Positions 1-10,785 of a stretch of DNA of 64,000 nt are shown piece by piece (position 1 is the first letter of the stretch; every line of letters starts with the position of its first letter). The position numbers and the translations under genes are program-made. The notes under the pieces were generated by a model, which searched no databases, was not told where the DNA came from, and saw only the letters and a program-made list of their open reading frames with translations. Origin of the DNA: Clavibacter michiganensis (GTDB lineage: Bacteria; Actinomycetota; Actinomycetes; Actinomycetales; Microbacteriaceae); the NCBI RefSeq assembly GCF_002151125.1, contig NZ_MDJZ01000004.1, positions 186,001 through 250,000 on the forward strand, given 5' to 3'.

Positions 1-1525
<1,525 letters not shown>

Positions 1526-1639
1526 GGTGAATGGTCCTTCTGATCAGCGGATGTCCCACGGTCCGTGGGAGGTGGGCGACCCGCAGCAGAGGGGGTCGAG
1601 CCCGGTCGGTCGAGGGCGTCCATCGGACCCGACCGGTCC

Positions 1640-1645
1640 AGTGTA
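1640..1645 (-). promoter_or_regulatory. possible -10 box for the ABC-F gene
   Basis: TACACT on the minus strand, about 115 nt upstream of the GTG start and downstream of the suf terminator. No convincing -35 element at 16-18 nt spacing. Weak evidence. Confidence 0.3.
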
Positions 1646-1691
1646 CGAGACGACGGCGTCGCGGCCCTCTTCCCGGCGGGCGGCCACGCGA

Positions 1692-1724
1692 CGACGGCCC
1701 CACCCGGAGCGGGTGGGGCCGTCG
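1692..1724 (-). terminator. intrinsic terminator-like hairpin after the suf operon
   Basis: Perfect 14-bp inverted repeat 1692-1705/1711-1724 with a 5-nt loop, 25 nt beyond the sufT stop codon. GC-rich with no clear U-tract, as is common in actinobacteria. Confidence 0.75.
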
Positions 1725-1748
1725 AGGACGTGCGGGTGGTGCGGCGGA

Positions 1749-2078
1749 TCACATGGAGAAGCCGAGCGCCCGCATCATGTCCCGGCCGTCGTCGGTGATC
1801 TTCTCGGGACCCCACGGCGGCATCCACACCCAGTTGATGCGGAACGCGGCCACGACGCCGTCGAGCGCCTCCGCGGTCTGCTCCTCGAGGACGTCGGTCA
1901 GCGGGCAGCCCGCGGACGTGAGCGTCATGTGGATGATGAGGGCGTCGTTCTCGTCGTCCCACGCGAGGTCGTAGATGAGCCCCAGGTCGACGATGTTGAT
2001 CCCGAGCTCGGGATCCATCACGTCCTTGAGCGCCTCCTCGACCTCGTCGAACTTCTGCGGGGGCAGCGTGCTCTGCAT
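1749..2078 (-). CDS. sufT: SufT-like metal-sulfur cluster assembly factor (DUF59/MIP18)
   Basis: 109-residue single-domain DUF59 protein. Relatives (SufT, PaaD, MIP18/Cia2) help mature Fe-S proteins, either as a late-acting factor or a carrier. Visible hallmarks are the DPELGINIVDLGLIY block at about residues 22-36 and the conserved cysteine in TSAGCPLTD (Cys58), which is the residue usually needed for function. The start ATG lies 2 nt after the sufC stop codon, so it is the last gene of the suf operon and is followed by a strong hairpin. In many actinobacterial operons sufS and sufU lie between sufC and this gene; here they do not. Confidence 0.9.
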   Translation of the reverse strand: MQSTLPPQKFDEVEEALKDVMDPELGINIVDLGLIYDLAWDDENDALIIHMTLTSAGCPLTDVLEEQTAEALDGVVAAFRINWVWMPPWGPEKITDDGRDMMRALGFSM

Positions 2079-2080
2079 GC

Positions 2081-2869
2081 TCACGCCGAGACCGTGGTCG
2101 AGGGGGCGACCTCCGCAGCCGGGGCGAGGAAGCGGTCGTAGCCCTCCTCCTCGAGGCGGTCGGCCAGCTCGCGGCCACCCTGCTCGGCGACCCGGCCCGC
2201 GACGAACACGTGGACGAAGTCGGGCTGGATGTAGCGGAGGATGCGCGTGTAGTGCGTGATGAGCAGGAGCCCGAGACCCGTGTTCGCCTTCGCGCGGTTG
2301 ACGCCCTCGGAGACGATCTTGAGCGCGTCGACGTCGAGGCCGGAGTCGGTCTCGTCGAGCACCGCGAACTTGGGCTTCAGCAGCTCGAGCTGTAGGACCT
2401 CGTTGCGCTTCTTCTCGCCGCCCGAGAACCCCTCGTTGACGTTGCGCTCGGCGAACGCGGGGTCCATCTTGAGCGCCGCCATCGAGCTGCGGACGTCCTT
2501 GATCCAGGCGCGGATGGCCGGGGCCTCGCCGTCGATCGCGGTCTTGGCGGTGCGCAGGAAGTTGGTGGTGGTGACGCCGGGGATCTCGACCGGGTACTGC
2601 ATGGCGAGGAACAGGCCCGCGCGGGCGCGCTCGTCCACCGTCATGTCGAGGACCTCGACGCCGTCGAGCGTGATCGAGCCGGAGTCGACGTGGTACTTCG
2701 GGTGACCCGAGATCGTGTACGCGAGGGTGGACTTGCCCGAGCCGTTGGGGCCCATGATCGCGTGGATCTCGCCCTCGTTGATCGTGAGGTCGACGCCCTT
2801 GAGGATCTGCTTGCGGCCCTGCTCGGTGTCGACGCTGACGTGCAGGTCGGTGATGGTGAGTGTTGACAT
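2081..2869 (-). CDS. sufC: Fe-S cluster assembly ATPase SufC
   Basis: 262-residue soluble ABC-type ATPase of the SufBCD scaffold complex, which powers Fe-S cluster assembly on SufB-SufD. It has Walker A GPNGSGKST at about residues 40-48, the signature FSGGEKKRNE and Walker B ending in AVLDETDSGLDVDAL, which carries the DETDSGLD form typical of SufC. Length is normal for the family. It sits 12 nt downstream of the Rieske-type ferredoxin gene and 2 nt upstream of sufT, consistent with one transcript. Confidence 0.97.
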   Translation of the reverse strand: MSTLTITDLHVSVDTEQGRKQILKGVDLTINEGEIHAIMGPNGSGKSTLAYTISGHPKYHVDSGSITLDGVEVLDMTVDERARAGLFLAMQYPVEIPGVTTTNFLRTAKTAIDGEAPAIRAWIKDVRSSMAALKMDPAFAERNVNEGFSGGEKKRNEVLQLELLKPKFAVLDETDSGLDVDALKIVSEGVNRAKANTGLGLLLITHYTRILRYIQPDFVHVFVAGRVAEQGGRELADRLEEEGYDRFLAPAAEVAPSTTVSA

Positions 2870-2881
2870 CGGTGCGTTCCT

Positions 2882-3202
2882 CTAGCTCTTCGGGGTGGTG
2901 TCGATGTGGATGTCGCCGTCCACGATCGACACGGGGTAGACGGGGACGGGCTCGTAGGCCGGCAGCGTGCGCGGCTTGCCCGTCTCGAGGGAGAACTTCG
3001 ACCCGTGGGCCCAGCACTCCAGGGTGTCGCCCTCGACGAAGCCCTCGGCCAGCGAGATGTCGCCGTGCGTGCAGGTGTCGCCGATGGCGTGCACCGTGCC
3101 GGAGGAGTCCTTCACGATGGCGATCGCGAGTCCCTCGATCTCGACGCGGAGCGCCTCGTTCACGTCGAGGTCGTCGACGGCGCAGATGCGGACGGCGGTC
3201 AT
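2882..3202 (-). CDS. Rieske-type [2Fe-2S] ferredoxin in the suf operon
   Basis: 106-residue Rieske-fold protein like the ferredoxin subunits of non-heme iron oxygenases. The cluster ligands are visible as CTH (Cys44, His46) and CWAH (Cys63, His66), the CxH...CxxH pattern of soluble Rieske ferredoxins. The start ATG overlaps the sufD stop codon by 4 nt (ATGA). A gene of this type between sufD and sufC is frequent in actinobacterial suf operons; an electron-donor role in cluster assembly or repair is inferred from position only. Confidence 0.92.
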   Translation of the reverse strand: MTAVRICAVDDLDVNEALRVEIEGLAIAIVKDSSGTVHAIGDTCTHGDISLAEGFVEGDTLECWAHGSKFSLETGKPRTLPAYEPVPVYPVSIVDGDIHIDTTPKS

Positions 3203-4401
3203 CGGGCGACCGCCCCGCCGGACAGCTCGGCCTCGATGGCGGCCTGGAGCCGCTCCTCGAGGTCGGGCACGCCGATCTGCTGGACGATCTCGCTCAGGAA
3301 GCCGCGGACGACGAGGCGGCGCGCCTCCTCCTCCGTGATCCCGCGGGCCTGCAGGTAGAAGAGCTGCTCGTCGTCGAAGCGGCCCGTGGCGCTCGCGTGA
3401 CCGGCGCCGGCGATGTCGCCGGTCTCGATCTCGAGGTTCGGGATCGAGTCGGCGCGCGTGCCGTCCGTGAGGACGAGGTTGCGGTTCTGCTCGTAGCTGT
3501 CGGTGCCCGGCGCCGAGCGGCGGATGAGCACGTCGCCGATCCAGACGGTGCGGGCGCCCTTCCCCTGCAGCGCGCCCTTGTAGGTGACCCTGCTGCGGGT
3601 GTTGGGGGCGTCGTGGTCGACGTACACCTGCTGCTCCAGGTGCTGGCCCGCGTCGGCGAAGTACACGCCGAGCAGCTCGCCGTCGGCGCCCTCGTTCGAG
3701 AGGTGGGCCGAGGGGTTGACCCGGACGATGGATCCGCCGAGCGTCACCACCACGTGCTTGAGCTTGGCGTCGCGTCCGACGACGGCCTGGTGCGCGGCAA
3801 GGTGGCGAGCTTCGTCGTCCCACTGCTGCACGGTGACGACGGTGAGCTCGGCCCGGTCGCCGACGACGATCTCGACGTTCTCGACGAGCGAGGCGGACCC
3901 GACGTTGTCGAGGATGACGACGCCGCGGCTGAACGGCGCGGCCGTGATGACGGTGTGCGCGGCGCGCGCCGCCGCGCCGAGCTCGGAGCGGCCGACCGTG
4001 ACGGTGACGCGCTCCTCCCCCGAGACGTCGATGGCGAGCGCCTCCCCGAACGACGACCAGGCGTTGGCCTGGGCGCGGTCCTCGGGCGCTCCCGCGGTGC
4101 CGACGCGGGCGTCGTCCCGCGGGACCCACGAGACGGCGGTGCCGGCGGCGTCGGAGCTGGTGAACGGGTAGCGGGATCCGTCGAGCTCACCGGAGATGAG
4201 GTCGTCGAGCCGGCGGACGGGCGTCAGCTTCCAGACGGCCTCCCGACCGGTGACGGCGTCGAACGCCTCGACGTCCGTGGACGTGAAGCGCTCGGAGCGC
4301 GTCTGGATGGGGACTGCCGCCCACCCTCCGTCGGTGTGCGCCCGGTTGCCGTGCTGGTCGGCGGGGACGGGGGCTTCTGTGGTGGCGAGTGGGGTCGTCA
4401 T
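3199..4401 (-). CDS. sufD: Fe-S cluster assembly protein SufD
   Basis: 400-residue paralogue of SufB that pairs with it in the SufBC2D scaffold. The C-terminal beta-helix core has the SufB/SufD signature, with NRNLVLTDGTRADSIPNLE followed by AGHASATGRFDDEQLFYLQ, including the conserved histidine near residue 334. The N-terminal part is divergent, as is usual for SufD. The start abuts the sufB stop codon without a gap, and the end overlaps the ferredoxin start by 4 nt. Confidence 0.96.
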   Translation of the reverse strand: MTTPLATTEAPVPADQHGNRAHTDGGWAAVPIQTRSERFTSTDVEAFDAVTGREAVWKLTPVRRLDDLISGELDGSRYPFTSSDAAGTAVSWVPRDDARVGTAGAPEDRAQANAWSSFGEALAIDVSGEERVTVTVGRSELGAAARAAHTVITAAPFSRGVVILDNVGSASLVENVEIVVGDRAELTVVTVQQWDDEARHLAAHQAVVGRDAKLKHVVVTLGGSIVRVNPSAHLSNEGADGELLGVYFADAGQHLEQQVYVDHDAPNTRSRVTYKGALQGKGARTVWIGDVLIRRSAPGTDSYEQNRNLVLTDGTRADSIPNLEIETGDIAGAGHASATGRFDDEQLFYLQARGITEEEARRLVVRGFLSEIVQQIGVPDLEERLQAAIEAELSGGAVAR

Positions 4402-5820
4402 CTAGCCGACGGATCCTTCCATGCCCATCTCGATGAGCTTGTTGAGTTCGAGCGCGTACTCCATGGGCAGCTCTCGGGCGATGGGCTCGATGAAGCCGCG
4501 GACGATCATGGCCATGGCCTCGTCCTCGGGCATGCCCCGGCTCATCAGGTAGAACAGCTGCTCCTCGCTGACGCGCGAGACGGTGGCCTCGTGCCCGAGC
4601 TGGACGTCGTCCACGCGGATGTCGATCGCGGGGTACGTGTCGGAGCGGGAGATCGTGTCGACGAGCAGCGCGTCGCAGCGGACGGTGTTGGCGGAGTGGT
4701 GCGCCGCCGCGTCCACGCGGATCTCGCCGCGGTAGCCGGCCCGGCCGCCGCCGCGGGCGATCGACTTGGAGACGATCGACGACTGCGTGTACGGCGCCAT
4801 GTGCACCATCTTCGCGCCGGCGTCCTGGTGCTGGCCGGGGCCCGCGAAGGCGACCGACAGGGTCTCGCCCTTGGCGCGCTCGCCCATGAGGTAGATGGAG
4901 GGGTACTTCATCGTGACCTTGGATCCGATGTTGCCGTCGATCCACTCCATGGTCGCGCCCTCGGCGGCCGTCGCGCGCTTGGTGACGAGGTTGTAGACGT
5001 TGTTCGACCAGTTCTGGATGGTCGTGTAGCGGACGCGGGCGTCCTTCTTCACGATGATCTCGACCACCGCGGAGTGCAGCGAGTCGGACTTGTAGATGGG
5101 CGCGGTGCAGCCCTCGATGTAGTGGACGTAGCTGCCCTCGTCCGCGATGATCAGCGTCCGCTCGAACTGGCCCATGTTCTCGGTGTTGATGCGGAAGTAC
5201 GCCTGCAGCGGGATCTCCACGTGCACGCCCTTGGGCACGTACACGAACGACCCGCCCGACCACACCGCCGTGTTCAGCGCCGCGAACTTGTTGTCGCCGG
5301 CGGGGATGACGGTGCCGAAGTACTCCTTGAACAGCTCCGGGTGCTCGCGCAGCGCCGTGTCGGTGTCCATGAAGATGACGCCCTGGTCCTCGAGCTCCTT
5401 CTGGATGGAGTGGAAGACGACCTCGGACTCGTACTGGGCCGCGACGCCGGAGACGAGGCGCTGGCGCTCCGCCTCGGGGATGCCGAGCCGCTCGTACGTG
5501 TTCTTGATGTCGTCGGGCAGGTCCTCCCACGTCTGGGCCTGCTTCTCCGTGGAGCGCACGAAGTACTTGATGTTGTCGAAGTCGATGCCGGACAGGTCGG
5601 CGCCCCAGGTCGGCATGGGCTTCTTGCCGAAGAGCTCGTAGCCCTTCATGCGGTTGGCGAGCATCCACTCGGGCTCGTCCTTGCGCCGCGAGATGTCGGC
5701 GACGACCTGCGGGGAGATGCCGCGCTTGGCCGATGCGCCGGCGACGTCGGAGTCGGACCAGCCGAACTCGTACTGCCCCAGGCTCTCGAGCTCCGGTCGG
5801 TCGATGAGCACATCTGACAT
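4402..5820 (-). CDS. sufB: Fe-S cluster assembly scaffold SufB
   Basis: 472-residue SufB, the main scaffold on which nascent clusters form. It contains the family blocks [27 protein letters not shown] and, near residue 380, the cysteine of NTVRCDALL that corresponds to the proposed cluster or sulfur acceptor. Length is typical for Gram-positive SufB. The ATG is preceded by a purine-rich AGGAAAGCAGGTAG stretch that can serve as ribosome binding site. First gene of the suf operon. The usual actinobacterial regulator gene sufR is not seen upstream, where the divergent neighbour is ctaA. Confidence 0.97.
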   Translation of the reverse strand: MSDVLIDRPELESLGQYEFGWSDSDVAGASAKRGISPQVVADISRRKDEPEWMLANRMKGYELFGKKPMPTWGADLSGIDFDNIKYFVRSTEKQAQTWEDLPDDIKNTYERLGIPEAERQRLVSGVAAQYESEVVFHSIQKELEDQGVIFMDTDTALREHPELFKEYFGTVIPAGDNKFAALNTAVWSGGSFVYVPKGVHVEIPLQAYFRINTENMGQFERTLIIADEGSYVHYIEGCTAPIYKSDSLHSAVVEIIVKKDARVRYTTIQNWSNNVYNLVTKRATAAEGATMEWIDGNIGSKVTMKYPSIYLMGERAKGETLSVAFAGPGQHQDAGAKMVHMAPYTQSSIVSKSIARGGGRAGYRGEIRVDAAAHHSANTVRCDALLVDTISRSDTYPAIDIRVDDVQLGHEATVSRVSEEQLFYLMSRGMPEDEAMAMIVRGFIEPIARELPMEYALELNKLIEMGMEGSVG

Positions 5821-6085
5821 GGCTACCTGCTTTCCTGACGATCTGGGCGTATCAGCGCCGTATCGGCATACCCCCTCGCACGGCGACGCCGCTTCGGTGA
5901 CGAGGGGAAGACTGTGGGTCTCAGGGATGCGGCGGCTTCACGCCTCGCACCCCTCTTAGGATGAACACGAACGCGGGTGGACTTGTTCCCGCCGTCCTCG
6001 CTGACGTGCCGGATGCTGCAAGACCCGACGTGTTCCATGAACCACCCGATTCTACGGGCAATCCAGCGGGCACGGAAGGCAGGCA
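5821..6085. other. divergent sufB/ctaA intergenic region
   Basis: 265 bp between divergent sufB and ctaA, somewhat less GC-rich than its surroundings. It must hold both promoters, but no classical -35/-10 pair stands out. Candidate -10 boxes are TAGGAT on the plus strand (5957-5962) and TAGAAT on the minus strand (6049-6054). A 71-codon, arginine-rich open frame on the minus strand (5823-6038) ends 2 nt before sufB; it has no recognisable family and is not called as a gene. Confidence 0.4.
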
Positions 6086-7096
6086 GTGACTCACGGCACC
6101 GATGCGGGGCAGTCTCCCAGTGGGAGCGTGCTAGGTCAGACCCTCATGGTCGGCAGGCGGCTGCGGGAGCGGCTGCCGGACGGGATCACCCGCGTCACGC
6201 GGATCCTCGTCTGGACCACGCTCGCCGTGCAGACGCTCGTCGTCGGCACCGGCGGGCTCGTCCGGCTCACGGGCTCCGGGCTCGGCTGCCCGACGTGGCC
6301 GCGGTGCACCGCCGACTCCTTCGTGTCGACGCCCGAGATGGGCGTCCACGGGCTCATCGAGTTCGGCAACCGCCTGCTCACGTTCGTCCTGGTGATCGTC
6401 GCCATCGCCACGTTCCTCGCCGTCCTGCGGCTGCGGAACCGCGGTCGCGGGCTCTTCTCGATCGCGCTCGCCATCGGCCTCGGGATCCCCGCGCAGGGCG
6501 TCATCGGCGGCATCACGGTGCTCACCGGGCTGAACCCCTACATCGTGGGCCTGCACTTCGTCGTGTCCGTGGTGCTCGTCGTCCTGTCGACCGTGCTCGT
6601 GTGGCGCACCTACCACCCGTTCGACGAGGCGGAGCGGTCGGTGCCGTCGTCGTTCTCGACCCTCGCGCGCGTCACCGCGGTCGCCGTCGGCGTCACGATC
6701 CTGGTCGGCATCGTCGTCACCGGATCCGGCCCCCACGCGGGCGACCAGGGCGCTGCCCGCAACGGACTCGACCCGGAGCTGCTGCAGCACATCCACAGCT
6801 GGCCGGCCTACGCGACCTTCGGCCTCACGATCGCCCTCGTCGCGATAGCGGCCCGGAACCGGTGGACGGCCGTCTCGCGCTGGACCCGGGTCCTGCTCGC
6901 GGTCGAGGTCGCCCAGATCGCGGTGGGCATCATCCAGGCGCGCACCGGCCTCCCCGAGTTCCTGGTGGGGCTGCACATGGTCCTCGCCTGCCTCCTCGCG
7001 TCCGCGATGACGGCCACGCTGCTCAGCACGACCCGCCGCGCCGACACCCTGCGCCTCACGCCCGCGGAGGTGCGGCGCTCCGCCCACGTGGGCTGA
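6086..7096 (+). CDS. ctaA: heme A synthase, COX15/CtaA family
   Basis: 336-residue integral membrane enzyme that oxidises the C8 methyl of heme O to give heme A for aa3-type cytochrome oxidase. About eight hydrophobic segments are visible. The four conserved histidines occur in VHGLIEFGNR, GLHFVVS, HIHSWPAY and GLHMVLA, and the glutamate of HGLIEFGNR matches the catalytic acid of CtaA. GTG start chosen because the purine-rich GGAAGGCAG lies just upstream and the first membrane helix follows a polar 37-residue N terminus. Convergent with ctaB, the preceding step of the same pathway. Confidence 0.93.
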   Translation: MTHGTDAGQSPSGSVLGQTLMVGRRLRERLPDGITRVTRILVWTTLAVQTLVVGTGGLVRLTGSGLGCPTWPRCTADSFVSTPEMGVHGLIEFGNRLLTFVLVIVAIATFLAVLRLRNRGRGLFSIALAIGLGIPAQGVIGGITVLTGLNPYIVGLHFVVSVVLVVLSTVLVWRTYHPFDEAERSVPSSFSTLARVTAVAVGVTILVGIVVTGSGPHAGDQGAARNGLDPELLQHIHSWPAYATFGLTIALVAIAARNRWTAVSRWTRVLLAVEVAQIAVGIIQARTGLPEFLVGLHMVLACLLASAMTATLLSTTRRADTLRLTPAEVRRSAHVG

Positions 7097-7115
7097 CAGC
7101 CGCACTCCCGTCGTC

Positions 7116-7155
7116 GACGTCGCCCGCCCGAGCACCGCTCGCGGCGGGCGTCGTC
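7116..7155 (+). terminator. hairpin after ctaA
   Basis: Inverted repeat 7116-7128/7143-7155 (12 of 13 pairs) with a 14-nt loop, 20 nt beyond the ctaA stop codon. Probable terminator; it may work in both directions. Confidence 0.6.
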
Positions 7156-7224
7156 GTCCGCGGGCCGCCCACCTCGCGCAGGGCGTGCCCTCGAGCAGAG
7201 GGGCGGCAGCGGCCGACGACCGGT

Positions 7225-7261
7225 CACCGGCGGCGGCATCCGCGGCAGCACGCCGCCGGTG
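7225..7261. terminator. second hairpin between ctaA and ctaB
   Basis: Perfect 11-bp inverted repeat 7225-7235/7251-7261 with a 15-nt loop. It lies about 200 nt downstream of the ctaB stop in the ctaB direction, so it could end either transcript. Confidence 0.4.
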
Positions 7262-7458
7262 GGCCATGCCGGGCACGCCATCCGTCCGCGCTGCCGGTCG
7301 CGGAGCGCGCCGAGCTCCGAGGACCCGAGGGCGGACACGGCAGCACGCTCACGGGGCCTCTGCCCTCGCGGGACCCGCAGCCGCCCCCGCACGCGCGGAT
7401 GCGGTCGCTCAGGTGCGGGCGCGCCGCAGCCGAGCGCCCGCCGGCGAGGACCCGAGGA

Positions 7459-8379
7459 TCAGAAGGGCAGGAGCGGGTCGATGCCGACCGCGAGGAACAG
7501 CAGCGAGAGGTACGAGATGGAGGCATGGAAGACGCGCATCGGCTTGATGGGCTCGTGGCGGACCGCCAGGTCGTACAGGCGGTGCGTCTCGTAGACGAAC
7601 CAGCCGCCGCCGGCGAGGGCCGCGAGCGTGTAGACGAGCCCCATGCCCGCGACGGGGATGAGCAGCAGGGAGCACACGAGCGTCGCCCACGCGTAGAGGA
7701 TGGTCTGCAGGCCGACGGCGGCGCGGCCCCGCACGACCGCGAGCATCGGCACGTTGACGGACGCGTAGTCGTCGCGGTACTTCATGGACAGCGGCCAGTA
7801 GTGCGGCGGGGTCCAGAGGAAGACGATCATGAAGAGGATGACGGGCGCCCAGGAGATGTCGCCCGTGACGGCGGCCCAGCCGATGAGCACGGGCATGCAG
7901 CCCGCGGCACCGCCCCAGACGATGTTCTGCGGCGTGCGGCGCTTCAGCCACAGCGTGTAGACGAAGACGTAGAAGAGGATCGCGGCGAGCGACAGCGCCG
8001 CGGCGAGCCAGTTGGAGATGACGCCCAGCCAGACGATGCTGGCGACGCCGATGATCCACGCGAAGACGAGCGCCTCCCGGTCGGAAAGCTCCCCCGTCAC
8101 CAGGGGGCGCCGCTGGGTGCGCTTCATGACACGGTCGATGTCCCGGTCGATGTAGCAGTTGAAGGCGTTGGCGCTGCCGGCGCTGAGCGTGCCGCCGACG
8201 AGGACGCCGAGGATCAGCCAGGGGTTCGGCCACCCGCCCTGCGCGAGGATCATGACGGGCGCGGTGGTCACGAGCAGGAGCTCGATGACGCGCGGCTTCG
8301 TCAGTGCGACGTACGCCTTGGTCTTCCTCGCCACGCCGATCGTCTCCCGATCGACCCGACTCTGCACCGCAACGTTCAT
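7459..8379 (-). CDS. ctaB: protoheme IX farnesyltransferase (heme O synthase)
   Basis: 306-residue UbiA-family prenyltransferase that adds a farnesyl group to heme B to form heme O, the substrate of CtaA. The first prenyl-diphosphate/Mg binding motif is NCYIDRDID (Asn74, Asp78, Asp82), and the second polar loop includes [11 protein letters not shown]. About nine membrane segments. An upstream in-frame extension exists, but ATG 8379 is preferred because AGAGGTG lies just before it and [10 protein letters not shown] fits the length of the family. Divergent from tkt. Confidence 0.94.
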   Translation of the reverse strand: MNVAVQSRVDRETIGVARKTKAYVALTKPRVIELLLVTTAPVMILAQGGWPNPWLILGVLVGGTLSAGSANAFNCYIDRDIDRVMKRTQRRPLVTGELSDREALVFAWIIGVASIVWLGVISNWLAAALSLAAILFYVFVYTLWLKRRTPQNIVWGGAAGCMPVLIGWAAVTGDISWAPVILFMIVFLWTPPHYWPLSMKYRDDYASVNVPMLAVVRGRAAVGLQTILYAWATLVCSLLLIPVAGMGLVYTLAALAGGGWFVYETHRLYDLAVRHEPIKPMRVFHASISYLSLLFLAVGIDPLLPF

Positions 8380-8495
8380 CGCACCTCTAACTCGCCGGAC
8401 ATTCCCTCCCCATGGTAGGCCACCGCCCCTGCGAGCCGAGCCGCGAGGGCCCGTCGCGGCGGGCTCGGAACACCTGGGGCCGAGTGGGTGTTCCC

Positions 8496-8501
8496 TATAC
8501 T
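8496..8501 (+). promoter_or_regulatory. -10 box upstream of tkt
   Basis: TATACT on the plus strand, about 50 nt before the tkt start, in the 173-bp ctaB/tkt divergent region. No clear -35 match. The predicted leader contains the AGAAGGG ribosome binding site. Confidence 0.5.
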
Positions 8502-8552
8502 GATAGGCGGTCCGGCTGGGCCTCCCCCCATCTTCAGAAGGGCTAGAACCAA

Positions 8553-10643
8553 GTGGCAGCATTGCAATGGGACCCCATCGACAGCAAGGCGGTCGACACC
8601 GCACGGATCCTCGCCGCGGACGCGGTCGAGAAGGTCGGAAACGGTCACCCCGGCACCGCCATGAGCCTGGCCCCGGCGGCCTACCTCCTGTTCCAGAAGG
8701 TCATGCGCCGCGACCCCTCCGACAGCACCTGGATCGGCCGTGACCGGTTCATCCTCTCGGTGGGCCACAGCTCGCTCACGCAGTACACGCAGTTCTTCCT
8801 CGGCGGCTACGGCCTCGAGATCGAGGACCTCCAGGCCCTCCGCACGTGGGACTCCAAGACCCCGGGCCACCCGGAGTACGGCCACACCGACGGCGTCGAG
8901 ATCACCACCGGCCCCCTCGGCCAGGGCCTCGCCTCGTCCGTCGGCTTCGCGTACGCCGCCCGCTACGAGCGCGGCCTGTTCGACCCGGAGACGCCCGCGG
9001 GCGAGAGCCCCTTCGACCACTTCGTCTACGTGATCGCCGGCGACGGCGACATGCAGGAGGGCATCACCTCCGAGGCCTCCTCCCTCGCGGGGCACCAGGA
9101 GCTCGGCAACCTCATCGCGATCTACGACAGCAACCAGATCTCCATCGAGGACGACACCGACATCGCCTTCACGGAGGACGTGGCCGCGCGCTACGAGTCC
9201 TACGGCTGGCACGTGCAGCACGTCGACTGGAAGAAGTCGGGCGAGTACGTCGAGGACGTCCAGGAGCTGTTCGACGCCGTCGAGGCCGCCAAGGCCGAGA
9301 CGCGCAAGCCGTCGCTGATCATCCTCAAGACGATCATCGGCTGGCCCTCCCCCAAGAAGCAGAACTCGGGCAAGATCCACGGCTCCGCCCTCGGCGCCGA
9401 GGAGCTCGCGGCCGTCAAGCAGATCGTCGGCTTCGACCCCGAGAAGAGCTTCGAGGTGCCGGACGGCGTCCTCGAGCACACCCGCCAGGCCGTCGAGCGC
9501 GGCCAGCAGCAGCACCGCGAGTGGGACGAGAAGCTCGCCGCGTGGGCCGAGGCGAACCCCGAGCGCAAGACGCTCCTCGACCGCGTCCTCGCCGGCGACG
9601 CCCCGGAGGGCCTCGACGAGGCGCTCCCCGTGTTCCCCGCGGGCAAGGACGTCTCGACGCGCGCCGCGTCCGGCAAGGTCATCAACGCCATCGCCGAGGT
9701 CATGCCCGAGCTGTGGGGCGGTTCCGCCGACCTCGCCGAGTCGAACAACACGACCATCGAGTCGGCGCCGTCCTTCGTGCCCGCCGAGCGCTCCACCGAC
9801 ATGTGGAAGGGCGACCCCTACGGCCGCGTCCTCCACTTCGGCATCCGCGAGCACGCCATGGGCGCGATCCTCAACGGCATCGTCCTGCACGGGAACACCC
9901 GCCCCTTCGGCGGCACGTTCCTCATCTTCAGCGACTACATGCGCCCGGCGGTCCGTCTCGCCGCGCTCATGAAGGCGCCGTCGATCTTCGTCTGGACGCA
10001 CGACTCCGTCGCCCTCGGCGGCGACGGGCCGACCCACCAGCCGGTGGAGCAGCTCGCCAGCCTCCGCGCCATCCCGGGCCTCGACGTCATCCGCCCCGCG
10101 GACGCCAACGAGACCGCGCAGGCGTGGAAGACGATCCTCACCCGCCGCATGGGGCCCGCCGGCCTCGCGCTCTCGCGCCAGAACCTCCCGGTCCTGGAGC
10201 GGGGCGCGGGCGACGCGACGGCCACCGAGTACGCCTCGGCCGCCGGCGTCGCGAAGGGCGCGTACATCCTCGCCGACACCGAGGGCACGCCCGACGTGAT
10301 CCTCATCGCCACGGGCTCCGAGGTCCAGTTCGCCGTCGAGGCGCGCGAGGCCCTCGCCGCCGAGGGCGTGCAGGCCCGTGTCGTCAGCGCGCCGAGCCTC
10401 GAGTGGTTCGAGGAGCAGGACGCGGCGTACAAGGAGCACGTGCTCCCCGAGGGGGTCGCCGCGCGCGTCTCCGTCGAGGCGGGCATCTCGCTCTCCTGGA
10501 AGCAGTACGTCGGGCACCACGGCCGCAGCATCTCGATCGAGCACTTCGGCGCCAGCGCCGAGTACGAGGTCCTGTACCGCGAGTTCGGCATCACCACGGA
10601 GGCCGTCGTGAAGGCGGCCAAGGAGTCCATCGCCTCCCTCTAG
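8553..10643 (+). CDS. tkt: transketolase
   Basis: 696-residue thiamine diphosphate enzyme that moves two-carbon units between pentose phosphate sugars. The ThDP motif GDGDMQEG (about residues 162-169) runs to the conserved asparagines of YDSNQIS. An N-terminal VGNGHPG and C-terminal transketolase domain with GIREHAMG and [15 protein letters not shown] are present. The GTG start gives [20 protein letters not shown] and is preceded by AGAAGGGC at good spacing. First gene of the pentose phosphate operon. Confidence 0.97.
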   Translation: MAALQWDPIDSKAVDTARILAADAVEKVGNGHPGTAMSLAPAAYLLFQKVMRRDPSDSTWIGRDRFILSVGHSSLTQYTQFFLGGYGLEIEDLQALRTWDSKTPGHPEYGHTDGVEITTGPLGQGLASSVGFAYAARYERGLFDPETPAGESPFDHFVYVIAGDGDMQEGITSEASSLAGHQELGNLIAIYDSNQISIEDDTDIAFTEDVAARYESYGWHVQHVDWKKSGEYVEDVQELFDAVEAAKAETRKPSLIILKTIIGWPSPKKQNSGKIHGSALGAEELAAVKQIVGFDPEKSFEVPDGVLEHTRQAVERGQQQHREWDEKLAAWAEANPERKTLLDRVLAGDAPEGLDEALPVFPAGKDVSTRAASGKVINAIAEVMPELWGGSADLAESNNTTIESAPSFVPAERSTDMWKGDPYGRVLHFGIREHAMGAILNGIVLHGNTRPFGGTFLIFSDYMRPAVRLAALMKAPSIFVWTHDSVALGGDGPTHQPVEQLASLRAIPGLDVIRPADANETAQAWKTILTRRMGPAGLALSRQNLPVLERGAGDATATEYASAAGVAKGAYILADTEGTPDVILIATGSEVQFAVEAREALAAEGVQARVVSAPSLEWFEEQDAAYKEHVLPEGVAARVSVEAGISLSWKQYVGHHGRSISIEHFGASAEYEVLYREFGITTEAVVKAAKESIASL

Positions 10644-10718
10644 AAGCTGACGAGGAGCGGGGCGGCCGAGCTGCTCCGCTCCCCGCCGGCCGCCGACCGG
10701 CCCGTCCGGTCGGATCCC

Positions 10719-10750
10719 GGGAGGAGCGCGCCGACGCGTGCGCTCCTCCC
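10719..10750 (+). terminator. hairpin between tkt and tal
   Basis: Perfect 11-bp inverted repeat 10719-10729/10740-10750, loop 10 nt, in the 142-bp gap between tkt and tal, 35 nt before the tal start. It could be a partial terminator or an mRNA-stabilising structure separating the two expression levels. Confidence 0.5.
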
Positions 10751-10785
10751 CCACCGAACCTCACAACCAGCATGAAGAAGGCAAC

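Larger units (their letters stand above)
7097..7458. other. ctaA/ctaB convergent intergenic region, no gene seen
   Basis: 362 bp between two convergent stop codons. It contains two strong inverted repeats (annotated separately) and otherwise very GC-rich sequence with overlapping shadow frames but no ribosome binding site or recognisable protein. Confidence 0.6.

Noticed and set aside
7185-7547. Short frames in the ctaA/ctaB gap on both strands
   Set aside because: No ribosome binding site, no recognisable sequence and arginine/alanine-rich products; overlap the end of ctaB.
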